From the NCBI RefSeq assembly GCF_029105185.1, contig NZ_JAFMZK010000002.1, positions 248,001 through 312,000 on the forward strand: a stretch of 64,000 nucleotides of DNA, read 5' to 3'. Positions 36,826 through 44,929 of the stretch are shown here, one piece after another; position 1 is the stretch's first letter; the number at the start of each line of letters is the position of its first letter. Below the pieces are notes generated by a model. It was not told the origin of the DNA. It saw nothing but the letters and a program-made list of their open reading frames with translations, and ran no database searches. This DNA is from Aliiroseovarius sp. Z3. GTDB taxonomy: Bacteria; Pseudomonadota; Alphaproteobacteria; Rhodobacterales; Rhodobacteraceae. The translations under genes were made by a program, and so were the position numbers.

Positions 36826-36867
36826 AACTACTCCGCCATGCTTAACAAGCGGTAACTGTAGCTGCAC

Positions 36868-39042
36868 TTATGGTGTGTCCGTGGATTGCAAGGCATCCTG
36901 AATGCGGGCGCGGACCGCCTTGCTGTCGTTGATCATCCCTTCAAAAGCCTCAAGAGAGATTTCGGGTGCCGGATCGCCCGCAATGTCGTTCGGTAGTAAC
37001 GCGACCGGTGTGGTGGGCGTGGTTACCTGTTCGGTTGCCACCAAGGCGGCTTCTCGCATTTTCTGCGATTCAGCGTCATTCAATCCACTAAGATAACCAA
37101 GCGCGACCTTTGCCTGCCCCTCTGACAAAGCAGCTTTGGCAATCAGCACGCGGGCTGCACGTCCTGGCGGGGCAGGCTGGTTGACCAGTATTTCCTTTGC
37201 TGCCGCTGCAAATCCCAGGTTGAGCAACCTGTTGGCAACAGATATCCGAGTTGCTTCTTCGGCGTCCGCCCAGATAGGCTGTCCGATGGTGTTGCGAAGA
37301 AAAATACCATCGGCACCGGACTCGCTCAGCGCAAGGCCGAATTCGTTCAGGATTTGAAGGTGGCGGCCATCCTCTCGGTCCGGGAACAGATCAAACTTGC
37401 GCATATTTGCCCGGGCCTCGTTGAAACGTGCAGCGTGGATCAATCCCCGGATTTCGGCAATCGCCAGATCGTCTCCCATCGCAGATGTTTTGTGCTCGTG
37501 CGCCAGTGAACTGAGAAGCTCCAGCGTTCGGTCTGGAATACCCGATTGCGTTTCAATGTGGTTGTCGATCAGCAACAGAACCGCATCGACCGCATTCTGA
37601 TCGTCACTTTCAACGATTTTAACAAGCTGTTCACGACCCTCGCGACCGGATCCGGTTTTCAACAACAACTGAGCATCTGCGAGTGTGTTCTCGGTGCGGA
37701 GCGTTTCGATACCCCGTTGGCTGATACGATTGATCTCGATCGACGTATCGGTATCGCCGATGGCAAGAAATTTTCGCATCACCATCGGCCCAAGATGGAT
37801 ACGAAGGTGTCGTGGTAGGATCGAGAATTCGGAAATCACCGCAGCGGTGTTGATGGGATAATCGCGGGGCAGGCGAGGTTGCGAAAGCACGGCCCAAAGG
37901 GCAACCGGCCCATCACACGCCAGCTGTGCTGTCATGTGCGCGTATCTTGTCGCAGTGCCTGTTTCAACAATCTCTGCCATCAGTTGCAGATCCTCTGCGT
38001 TTTGCAAAATGCCCCCGTAGCTGGCCAAATAAGATTGCGCCTCGGCTCCCAGCGTGAGGTAAATCTGATGCTGTATGAAAGACCGGAGGGTGTCAGAATC
38101 CAACTTGTCTAGCTCGGTTGTCAGGCTGGTCTTGTGTGTCGTGAAATCAAGAGCTTCACTATCGCCTCCACCCCAGGTGGCGATTGCAAAGGACTGCGCC
38201 GGAAGGCAAGCCGTGTCGGTATCGGGCACACGGGACGGTGCCGTTGATCGGCCAATATCTCGGTCGATCGAGGTTTGGATACGAATATGATCTGTGGTTG
38301 GCGGAGGGATTGTTATAGGTGCTTGATCTTCATCTGTTGCGGGTGGATCCGTCGGGGCAGGCGGATTTTCTTTATTTTCCGAAGGCGATGCAGCGGGTAT
38401 GGAGGGCGTGTCGACAAGCCCTTGCGCTGCGGCCCGCGCTAACTGCTCCAGCAGACCATTCTCGTTGAGCATTAGTGATTGCGTTGGGGCGGGACTGGAA
38501 GACGCAGGATCAATCGCACCATTTTGAGGGGGTGACCCAAGCATCTCAGGGGCCACGTCGTCGTCAGAGGCCACAGCGATGGGAAGACCGCGCCGCGCGC
38601 TCTGTGCACTGGCCTGGTTGTGTTTTTCCCCATCGTCAGAGACAGATTGCCCAAGCCGGATCGGAAGCGGTTCCAGCGCCTCGGGGGGGTCGACGATGTC
38701 AATCACGAACTGCCCGCCTGGCAGCGTTTGCGTCATCGCATCACAGGGGCAATCGAGGACAATATCCAATGCGCCCCCAGCAGCAGATGTTAGATCGGCA
38801 ATCCGGTCGCGCGGGATCATATCGAAAACACCCGTGACCCTGAACCGATCCTCGTTGTTCCCGGTTGTCACTTGAAAGCCGCGCTCACTCCGGGTCAGTT
38901 TCGGCTTGTCGGACAGATCTGTGTACACAACCAGGCGCGAAAAATTCGGATGCTCACCCGATTTAACCGCGATGTTCTTGGCTGACAGGATTGTTGGAAA
39001 GAAGATCAGCAGACAGAACAACTTGAGCAGAGGGCGCATCAA
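36868..39042 (-). CDS. Large secreted protein of unknown function in the flagellar locus
   Basis: A 724-residue protein with a clear signal peptide (cleavage near residue 20, ..TILSA-KN), so periplasmic or surface-located. Residues 21-115 form a beta-rich domain with a VKSGEHPNFSRLVVYTD-type opening reminiscent of AMIN peptidoglycan-binding domains. A Pro/Ser-rich, low-complexity linker follows (about 120-270), then a long alpha-helical repeat-like region (about 290-690) resembling TPR/SEL1-type solenoids. It overlaps motA by 4 nt, so it is made with the stator protein. A periplasmic scaffold for the motor is an inference; no named family is recognised. Confidence 0.8.
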   Translation of the reverse strand: MMRPLLKLFCLLIFFPTILSAKNIAVKSGEHPNFSRLVVYTDLSDKPKLTRSERGFQVTTGNNEDRFRVTGVFDMIPRDRIADLTSAAGGALDIVLDCPCDAMTQTLPGGQFVIDIVDPPEALEPLPIRLGQSVSDDGEKHNQASAQSARRGLPIAVASDDDVAPEMLGSPPQNGAIDPASSSPAPTQSLMLNENGLLEQLARAAAQGLVDTPSIPAASPSENKENPPAPTDPPATDEDQAPITIPPPTTDHIRIQTSIDRDIGRSTAPSRVPDTDTACLPAQSFAIATWGGGDSEALDFTTHKTSLTTELDKLDSDTLRSFIQHQIYLTLGAEAQSYLASYGGILQNAEDLQLMAEIVETGTATRYAHMTAQLACDGPVALWAVLSQPRLPRDYPINTAAVISEFSILPRHLRIHLGPMVMRKFLAIGDTDTSIEINRISQRGIETLRTENTLADAQLLLKTGSGREGREQLVKIVESDDQNAVDAVLLLIDNHIETQSGIPDRTLELLSSLAHEHKTSAMGDDLAIAEIRGLIHAARFNEARANMRKFDLFPDREDGRHLQILNEFGLALSESGADGIFLRNTIGQPIWADAEEATRISVANRLLNLGFAAAAKEILVNQPAPPGRAARVLIAKAALSEGQAKVALGYLSGLNDAESQKMREAALVATEQVTTPTTPVALLPNDIAGDPAPEISLEAFEGMINDSKAVRARIQDALQSTDTP

Positions 39043-39905
39043 GCCACCTGCTTGACCTCTTTCAAGGCCTCCTCAAGCTCGGTGAAACTGGGGCGGTGGT
39101 GGCCCGGTGTGTTCTGACGACCAACCTCGATGCAGATATTGACGGAATGATTGTATAGGTTGGCGACCAGCACCTCGCGGATCAATTGATAGAAATGGGC
39201 ATCCTCCTCGACCACGGTTTTAACCTTCGCGGAGAATGGCCCGACCAGTCCGTAAGCCAGAAACACACCCAGAAAAGTCCCAACCAGTGCCCCGCCGATC
39301 ATTTTTCCCAAGATTTCTGGCGGCTGGTCAATCGATCCCATCGTTTTGATGACGCCCAGCACGGCTGCGACAATTCCAAGGGCGGGCAAACCGTCCGCGA
39401 CCGTTTGCAAGGCGTGACTGGAATGCAGTGCGTGATGCAGATTGGCGTCCATCCGCTTTTCAAGAACTTCCTCAACCTGGTGGGGGTCATCGTAGTTCAT
39501 GCTTGCCGAGCGCAACGTGTCACAGATCAGGTCCAAAGCCTCGTGATCTGCCAGGATTTTTGGGTAACGTGCGAAGATGGGGCTGTCCGGTGGATTTTCG
39601 ATATGCTCTTCCAGGGCGACAGCGTTCTGCCTGGCCTGCCGGATCAGCTCGAACAAAAGGCACAAAAGATCACGGTAGTCGTCGGGCTGCCACTTAGGGC
39701 CTTTGAACACCTTTCCAACGTCTTTCAATGTATGCTTGATCGCAGCCATATCATTGGAGATTACGAACGCTCCGGCAGCGGCGCCCCCGATCATGGTGAA
39801 TTCGAATGGTAGGGATTTCAGGATGATCCCCATTTTGCCACCCGCGGCCAGGTAGCCACCGAACACCATAACGAAGATCAATGCGATCCCTACAAAGCCG
39901 ATCAT
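39039..39905 (-). CDS. motA: Flagellar motor stator protein MotA
   Basis: MotA, 288 residues, the pentameric ion-channel subunit that turns the rotor. It has four membrane helices (about 3-22, 32-50, 166-190, 200-222). The cytoplasmic loop 55-160 carries charged residues for FliG contact, and the PALGIVAAVLGVIKTMG and GALVGTFLGVFLAYG signatures are intact. AGGAGG lies 6 nt before the ATG. It shares an operon with the 724-residue secreted protein, while motB is not adjacent. The short C-terminal tail contains the HHRPSFTELE segment. Confidence 0.95.
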   Translation of the reverse strand: MIGFVGIALIFVMVFGGYLAAGGKMGIILKSLPFEFTMIGGAAAGAFVISNDMAAIKHTLKDVGKVFKGPKWQPDDYRDLLCLLFELIRQARQNAVALEEHIENPPDSPIFARYPKILADHEALDLICDTLRSASMNYDDPHQVEEVLEKRMDANLHHALHSSHALQTVADGLPALGIVAAVLGVIKTMGSIDQPPEILGKMIGGALVGTFLGVFLAYGLVGPFSAKVKTVVEEDAHFYQLIREVLVANLYNHSVNICIEVGRQNTPGHHRPSFTELEEALKEVKQVA

Positions 39906-39980
39906 CTTGTGCCTCCTGAACTGGTTACCGAGTTGTCAGACGTTCATTGCACATAGGGATTAACAAACCGTCGCCGTTTC

Positions 39981-40589
39981 CTAGTTTGTGGGCGCGTCTG
40001 AGTTGCGACCGGCAAACACCACGCTGATCGCGTACGCGGATTGTGGATCGAGACCGGCCATGATTTGCGCGGCGATGGACGGCTTCATGCGGGACAAAAA
40101 CCCGACGGCAAATTCCGGATCCATAGCTTCGAACAGGGGAATCGCTTGTTTGGGCTTCATGTTTTCGTAAAGGGTGGTGAGGCGCGCCAGATCGTCAGAC
40201 GCAGCTGTTTTGGTTGCGGCCATTGTGGCTGCAAGTGCGTTTTCCGCGGCCACGAGTGCCTTTACGTTATCCTCCAGCGTGGTTTCGGCTTCCGACAAAA
40301 TCCTGAGCCGTTTGTCCAATGCAGTCTCGTTCTCGATCAGCTTTTGCTCGCGCGCTTGGAGTGCCGCAAGAACGGCCTCGATATCCGCTTCAGAGGTGCA
40401 GTTGGCAGGTTCGCCGTGACTGGCTGATGTACCGCGCAGAAGGTCATTCACGTCATCTGCAATCGCCATGCCAAACCCACCCAATCGAACAAGCCCAGAG
40501 GTGCCAAGCAGCAGCGCCAGCGCGATCAGAATATGCCTGCTCAAGCGACGACGGCGCGGTTTTCTTCGTCTTGACTGTGCCCCCATCAT
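39981..40589 (-). CDS. MotE-like flagellar protein (MgtE N-terminal domain)
   Basis: A 202-residue protein: a basic N-terminus, one membrane helix (about 20-42), a coiled coil (about 68-130) and a C-terminal MgtE-N-type domain (about 135-195, with YENMKPKQAIPLFEAMDPEFAVGFLSRM in two parts). This is the MotE architecture: a periplasmic chaperone needed for MotC stability in Sinorhizobium. It overlaps the preceding DUF6468-like gene by 4 nt and lies 75 nt from motA, so a stator-assembly role is likely. Confidence 0.82.
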   Translation of the reverse strand: MMGAQSRRRKPRRRRLSRHILIALALLLGTSGLVRLGGFGMAIADDVNDLLRGTSASHGEPANCTSEADIEAVLAALQAREQKLIENETALDKRLRILSEAETTLEDNVKALVAAENALAATMAATKTAASDDLARLTTLYENMKPKQAIPLFEAMDPEFAVGFLSRMKPSIAAQIMAGLDPQSAYAISVVFAGRNSDAPTN

Positions 40590-41005
40590 TCTGCCGCCTT
40601 CATTAAACGGTGGCTCACAAACAGTGGCGCAGCATCGGTATCGTGGACCGTGGTCTGCGGTCTGTCCTGCGGCGGGAGATCCTCGGGCTGGTGTTTGCCC
40701 GGTGCTTGTCCATGGGCGTCGTCAGGTAAGTCATGAAGACTTGCCATCATCAGTTCCAGCTTCTGCGCCGATGCTTCGGCACGTTCCGTCAGGTCAGTCA
40801 AAACAACTGCGCTTTCGCCTGCGGCGTCTCGTGCGCTGTTCAGCATCGTTGTCATATCGTCAACCTGAGCCGAAAGAACCGCCACCGCGCCGCCCATACC
40901 ATTCTGCAGGTTGTTAAACCGGCGTAAACGTCGCGACAAAACCATGCAGTAGATGGCAGCGCCGATCGCGCCGATGCCCAGCATGATGTCAGCGAGAATA
41001 TCCAT
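40586..41005 (-). CDS. DUF6468-like flagellar-cluster membrane protein
   Basis: A 139-residue protein with a single N-terminal membrane helix (about 3-20), a basic SRRLRRF stop-transfer and a helical region (about 28-85), then a Pro/Asp/His-rich tail. It resembles the DUF6468 proteins found in alphaproteobacterial flagellar loci, some linked to flagellar positioning (PflI-like). ATG 41005 is preferred because AAGGAGG is 7 nt before it and too close to the alternative ATG at 41011. It is coupled to the MotE-like gene by a 4-nt overlap. The molecular role is unknown. Confidence 0.72.
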   Translation of the reverse strand: MDILADIMLGIGAIGAAIYCMVLSRRLRRFNNLQNGMGGAVAVLSAQVDDMTTMLNSARDAAGESAVVLTDLTERAEASAQKLELMMASLHDLPDDAHGQAPGKHQPEDLPPQDRPQTTVHDTDAAPLFVSHRLMKAAE

Positions 41006-41020
41006 GCTCATGCCTCCTTC

Positions 41021-41530
41021 TCAGTTCAGAACGAATTCAAGGATCAGAAGGTCACGCACCCGCCCTTCGCCCGTGACAAGCTGCACACGCCGCAACATCT
41101 GTGCGCGCAGTTCGATCAGCGCTGTTGGATCTTCAAGCATTGCGACATCAACTGCACGAAGATAGGCGTTGAGCACGTCGATGACGCGGGGCAGAACGTG
41201 GCTGACGTCCGGTTCATGGCCCGGCACAACCTCCAATGACCCACGAAACCGAAGGTGACGACTGTCACCCGAAGAGCCGAGCGAAACGACCAATGGGTCC
41301 AATTCGACAAAGGCCACGGCGGGCAGGTCAACGACAGGCCCAGCCTGATCGGGTGCGTCTTTCTCGGCCTTTGGGCCGCCGATCAACCCCGAATAGGTGG
41401 TAAAAAAACCGCCGCCACCCAGGGCAATCGCCAGAATCAAACCGAGTATGGCTCCCAGCCGGGACTTCTTATCTGTCGGTGCGCCGGCGACGTCTGCGGT
41501 CGGGGTGGTGTCGGTCATGTGAGCATCCAA
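41021..41530 (-). CDS. fliL: Flagellar basal body-associated protein FliL
   Basis: FliL, up to 169 residues, a single-pass membrane protein that rings the stator and raises motor torque. It has a short cytoplasmic N-terminus, one membrane helix (about 25-46), a linker, and a stomatin-like periplasmic domain with the family ending VRDLLILEFVLN. ATG 41530 and ATG 41518 are both possible and neither has a strong ribosome-binding site. It is first gene of the minus-strand stator group and divergent from fliF. Confidence 0.9.
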   Translation of the reverse strand: MDAHMTDTTPTADVAGAPTDKKSRLGAILGLILAIALGGGGFFTTYSGLIGGPKAEKDAPDQAGPVVDLPAVAFVELDPLVVSLGSSGDSRHLRFRGSLEVVPGHEPDVSHVLPRVIDVLNAYLRAVDVAMLEDPTALIELRAQMLRRVQLVTGEGRVRDLLILEFVLN

Positions 41531-41565
41531 AGAATTTCGTTCGATTCGTTATAAGCCGTTGCCCA

Positions 41566-41580
41566 CTAACCAATTGTTAA
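41566..41580. promoter_or_regulatory. Putative CtrA-binding site between fliL and fliF
   Basis: CTAA-N7-TTAA, one mismatch from the CtrA consensus TTAA-N7-TTAA, centred in the 115-nt divergent fliL/fliF intergenic region. CtrA is a known activator of flagellar genes in alphaproteobacteria including Rhodobacteraceae. The site could serve both promoters. Confidence 0.5.
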
Positions 41581-41645
41581 GGGCGATCGGGGAAAACTGC
41601 GGAATGTGAGGGGGCAGAAGCCCACTCGATTACAGGAGTCGTGTC

Positions 41646-43265
41646 TTGCAGCAGATCACCTCGATATGGATCAGTTTGGATATGCGGAAACGCATCATCG
41701 TGGTGGCGGCGACACTTGCGATGTTCGTCGCAGTGATCGGCTTGTCCCGCATGGCGACGACCAGTCAGATGACATTGCTGTATGCGGGCCTGGAAAGCGG
41801 CGCTGCGGGGGATGTCGTCAAGGCGCTTGAGGCGCGCGGCGTAGCCTATGAAGTGCGTGGGGGGTCGATCTTTGTCGACACCGCTCAGCGTGACAGTTTG
41901 CGGATGACGTTGGCCAGTGAAGGGCTGCCGGCCAATGGCGGCAAAGGGTACGAGCTGCTGGATGGCCTGAGCGGGTTTGGCACGACGTCGCAAATGTTCG
42001 ATGCCGCATATTGGCGCGCGAAAGAGGGAGAGCTGGCGCGCACGATCGTGGCCAGCCCGTTGATTCAAAATGCCCGTGTTCACATCGCAAACACAGCGAC
42101 CCAGATGTTTCGCCAGCGCAACCAGCCAACGGCCTCGGTAACTGTAACCACGGCCAGTGGTGCGTTGCCGGGCGCGCAGGCCAAAGCACTGAAATTTCTT
42201 GTGGCCTCGGCAGTGCCCGGGCTGCTGCCGGAACGCGTTTCAATCATCGACAGCCGCGGTGGACTGATTGCGGGTGGGGATGAGCCATCGGATCATCCCG
42301 GCCTTGCGTCGGATCGTGCGATGGTGCTGAAACAGAACGTTGAACGCCTTCTGGAGGCGCGTGTCGGCTTTGGGAATGCGGTGGTTGAACTCAATCTTGA
42401 AACCGTGACGGAACAGGAAAGCCTGCGGGAACGCCGGTTTGATCCAGAAACCCGCGTCGCGGTGTCGACTGACACGCTTGAGACGTCGAACTCCGCCAAG
42501 GACAGCGAGGGTGCAGGTGTAACCGTGGCATCAAACCTGCCAGACGGGGACGCGGCAAGCGGTGGAAATTCGTCCTCGAACACCTCTGAGACGCGCGAGC
42601 GGATCAATTACGAGGTGTCCGAGACCACCCGCGAGATCGTGACAACTCCGGGTGCGATCAAGCGGTTGACTGTGGCCGTGCTGATTGACGGGATCAGAAC
42701 GACAGACGATGCCGGTAACGAGGTCTGGAGTGCCCGAAGTGCAGAAGAGATCGCGAGCCTGCGCGAACTTGTTGCGGGCGCGGTCGGTTTCGACGAGGCG
42801 CGCGGCGATCTGATCACCATCAAATCGTTGGAATTTGAACCCGTGCCGGCGTTGGGCACCGCGCCCACCAACGGTTTTCTGTCGGGTGTGGCCATTGATG
42901 TGATGGCTCTGGTCAAGATCGTTGTGCTTGCAGCGGTCGCCTTGATCCTAGGGCTGTTCGTGCTGCGGCCCATTTTCGCCGCGCGCGCCACCGAGGTTGC
43001 AGGCGAGCGGATTGATCCGGCAACCCTGCCGGAAATGGCGTCAATCGCGCCACCCCCCTCCGCGGCGACAGACACCATGGATGCGTCCACCCTTCCCGCT
43101 GTCATCAACACACCCAGAATGGGCGAGATTGTCGATTCAGGATCACCAGAACTGACGGACCCTGATCCGGTGGAGCGGTTGCGCAATCTGATCGCGGAAC
43201 GGCAGTCCGATACCGTCGAAATCCTTCGTGGCTGGATGGAAGAAGATGAAGAGCTTGCCCGATGA
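41646..43265 (+). CDS. fliF: Flagellar MS-ring protein FliF
   Basis: FliF, 539 residues, the membrane ring on which rotor and export gate assemble. The first membrane helix is at about 17-36, then the YscJ/FliF ring-building motifs (about 45-215, including LLYAGLESGAAGDVV, SRGGLIAG). A second helix is at about 420-442. The C-terminal cytoplasmic segment (about 500-539, PVERLRNLIAERQSDTVEILRGWM in part) is the FliG-binding tail. Translation starts at TTG 41646, 7 nt after a clear AGGAG. It overlaps fliH by 4 nt. Confidence 0.95.
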   Translation: MQQITSIWISLDMRKRIIVVAATLAMFVAVIGLSRMATTSQMTLLYAGLESGAAGDVVKALEARGVAYEVRGGSIFVDTAQRDSLRMTLASEGLPANGGKGYELLDGLSGFGTTSQMFDAAYWRAKEGELARTIVASPLIQNARVHIANTATQMFRQRNQPTASVTVTTASGALPGAQAKALKFLVASAVPGLLPERVSIIDSRGGLIAGGDEPSDHPGLASDRAMVLKQNVERLLEARVGFGNAVVELNLETVTEQESLRERRFDPETRVAVSTDTLETSNSAKDSEGAGVTVASNLPDGDAASGGNSSSNTSETRERINYEVSETTREIVTTPGAIKRLTVAVLIDGIRTTDDAGNEVWSARSAEEIASLRELVAGAVGFDEARGDLITIKSLEFEPVPALGTAPTNGFLSGVAIDVMALVKIVVLAAVALILGLFVLRPIFAARATEVAGERIDPATLPEMASIAPPPSAATDTMDASTLPAVINTPRMGEIVDSGSPELTDPDPVERLRNLIAERQSDTVEILRGWMEEDEELAR

Positions 43266-43867
43266 ACAAACCCGTCGCCCTGGAAGATTTTGAGCAATCA
43301 GACCTGTCTGTTTCAAGCTCCGGAACGCGTTCCGTCGACGAGGCCGAGCTCGAGACCATTCGATTGACCGCGTATGAGTCTGGGTATCGCGCTGGCTGGG
43401 ATGACGCCCTGAACGAAGTCGATGACAACAAGGATCGCATCGAAGCAGAGTTTGCCCGCAATCTGGAAGACCTTGGTTTCACCTTCCATGAAGCCCGGAG
43501 CCATGTTCTTGGATCGCTTGAACCCCTTTTGCGCACAATCGTTGATACGCTGTTGCCCGAAGTCATGCGCGATGCGCTGGGACAAGTCATCAACGACGAG
43601 ATTATGCCGTTGGCCGAGCAAGCCGCAGATACGCCGATCGAGGTGCGTGTCTCCACCGGCAGTCGGCAGGTTCTGGATCACCTGATGGATCGCGTGACCG
43701 CAACGCCTTTGCAGGTGTTCGAAGATGACACGCTGCCGGACGGTCAGGTGTTCCTTCGGTCGGCATCATCGGAACGCTGCATTGACCTGACGTCCGCTCT
43801 GGCACGGATCAAGAGAGCGGTGACGGCGCTGTATGAAATCAATGAAAAGGCTTTTGAACATGGATGA
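43262..43867 (+). CDS. fliH: Flagellar assembly protein FliH-like
   Basis: A 201-residue soluble protein, acidic, with a helical central region (about 55-130) containing the small-residue-spaced pattern seen in FliH, and an alpha/beta C-terminal domain. FliH links the ATPase FliI to the C ring and restrains its activity. Divergence is high, so the call rests on size, acidic helical character and position between fliF and fliN. fliI is not adjacent. It overlaps fliF by 4 nt and fliN by 8 nt. Confidence 0.75.
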   Translation: MNKPVALEDFEQSDLSVSSSGTRSVDEAELETIRLTAYESGYRAGWDDALNEVDDNKDRIEAEFARNLEDLGFTFHEARSHVLGSLEPLLRTIVDTLLPEVMRDALGQVINDEIMPLAEQAADTPIEVRVSTGSRQVLDHLMDRVTATPLQVFEDDTLPDGQVFLRSASSERCIDLTSALARIKRAVTALYEINEKAFEHG

Positions 43868-44150
43868 CGCCCAAACCCCCACTGATCCAAACAATGCCGC
43901 AAACCCTTTCGTGCAAGTCCCGATCGAAATCACAATCTCGGTTGGTCGTGCGCGCCCCACGGTAAAAGAGCTTTTGCAACTGGCACGGAATACCGTTTTG
44001 CCGCTGGACAAGCGGATCGAAGATCCGGTCGAACTTTATGTTGGTGACAAACTGATTGCGCGTGGCGAGCTGGAAGAGATGGACGGAGACCCACAGGGGC
44101 GTCTGGCAGTCCGTTTGACCGAAGTTGCAGACCTGAAATCCGGCCTATGA
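43860..44150 (+). CDS. fliN: Flagellar motor switch protein FliN
   Basis: FliN, 96 residues, essentially a single SpoA (surface presentation of antigens) domain forming the base of the C ring. PIEITISVGRARPTVKELLQL, VELYVGDKLIARGEL and VRLTEVADL are typical SpoA segments. It lacks the longer N-terminal extension of enteric FliN. ATG 43860 is used since an upstream in-frame start lies deep inside fliH. It overlaps fliH and fliP, so is translationally coupled. FliM and FliG are not in the window. Confidence 0.92.
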   Translation: MDDAQTPTDPNNAANPFVQVPIEITISVGRARPTVKELLQLARNTVLPLDKRIEDPVELYVGDKLIARGELEEMDGDPQGRLAVRLTEVADLKSGL

Positions 44151-44908
44151 CGCGGTTTCGGATTGGACGTGCAGGACCGTGTCATGTGGTTGGAGTTCTC
44201 GCTGCGGCGCTATTGATCTGCACATCAGGAATGGCCAGCGCACAGGACATCACGCTTTCGCTTGGGAACGAAGGGTCGCTGGCGACCCGGACCATTCAGG
44301 TGTTTGTGCTGGTCACGCTGCTGAGCCTTGTGCCCGGGCTTGCCGTTATGGTGACCTGTTTCCCCTTTATCGTGACAGTCCTGTCCATTCTGCGCCAAGC
44401 CATCGGCTTGCAACAATCCCCACCGAACATGTTGATCGTGAGCCTCGCGCTGTTCTTGACCTATTTCATCATGGAACCGGTGTTCATCGAAGCATGGGCG
44501 CAAGGCGGACAGCCATTCTCTGACGGGGCTTTGGATCTTGAACCAGCCTTCTTGGCGGCGGTGGACCCGTTTCGCGTCTTTATGGCGGCGCGCATCGATC
44601 CCGAGACGTTCTCTCATCTTGCCGGGTTGCGCGAACAGACAGCGGAAATTGCCATCGGCAACGAGGCACCTTTGTCGCTGCTGGTGCCGTCATTCCTGTT
44701 GTCAGAGATCGAACGCGCCTTCGAGATCGGATTTCTGGTGTTCCTGCCATTCCTTGTCATCGACCTCGTGGTTGCCGCGATCCTGATGTCGATGGGCATG
44801 ATGATGGTGCCGCCAGCCATCGTATCCTTGCCGTTCAAACTGGCGTTCTTCGTCGTGGCGGACGGCTGGACACTGATCTCGGGTGCGCTGGTCAGAAGTT
44901 ATTTCTGA
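44147..44908 (+). CDS. fliP: Flagellar biosynthetic protein FliP
   Basis: FliP, 253 residues, the major subunit of the export pore. A signal peptide (about 1-32, ending ..ASA-QD) is followed by four membrane helices. Family signatures are visible: VMVTCFPFIVTVLSILRQAIG (in parts), PPNMLIVSLALFLTYFIM, and the C-terminal LVVAAILMSMGMMMVPP. It is last of the fliF-fliH-fliN-fliP operon, overlapping fliN by 4 nt, and convergent with lldD 21 nt later with no obvious terminator between. Confidence 0.96.
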   Translation: MTRFRIGRAGPCHVVGVLAAALLICTSGMASAQDITLSLGNEGSLATRTIQVFVLVTLLSLVPGLAVMVTCFPFIVTVLSILRQAIGLQQSPPNMLIVSLALFLTYFIMEPVFIEAWAQGGQPFSDGALDLEPAFLAAVDPFRVFMAARIDPETFSHLAGLREQTAEIAIGNEAPLSLLVPSFLLSEIERAFEIGFLVFLPFLVIDLVVAAILMSMGMMMVPPAIVSLPFKLAFFVVADGWTLISGALVRSYF

Positions 44909-44929
44909 CCAGAGCGCACCAAAAGATTT

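Noticed and set aside
36842-36857. Second CtrA-like site (TTAAC-N5-GTAAC)
   Set aside because: Only a direct repeat of half-sites with wrong spacing to the full consensus; too weak to claim.
36577-36867. A 96-codon minus-strand open frame upstream of flhA
   Set aside because: No Shine-Dalgarno, overlaps the flhA start, low-quality composition, and covers the inverted repeat; treated as non-coding.
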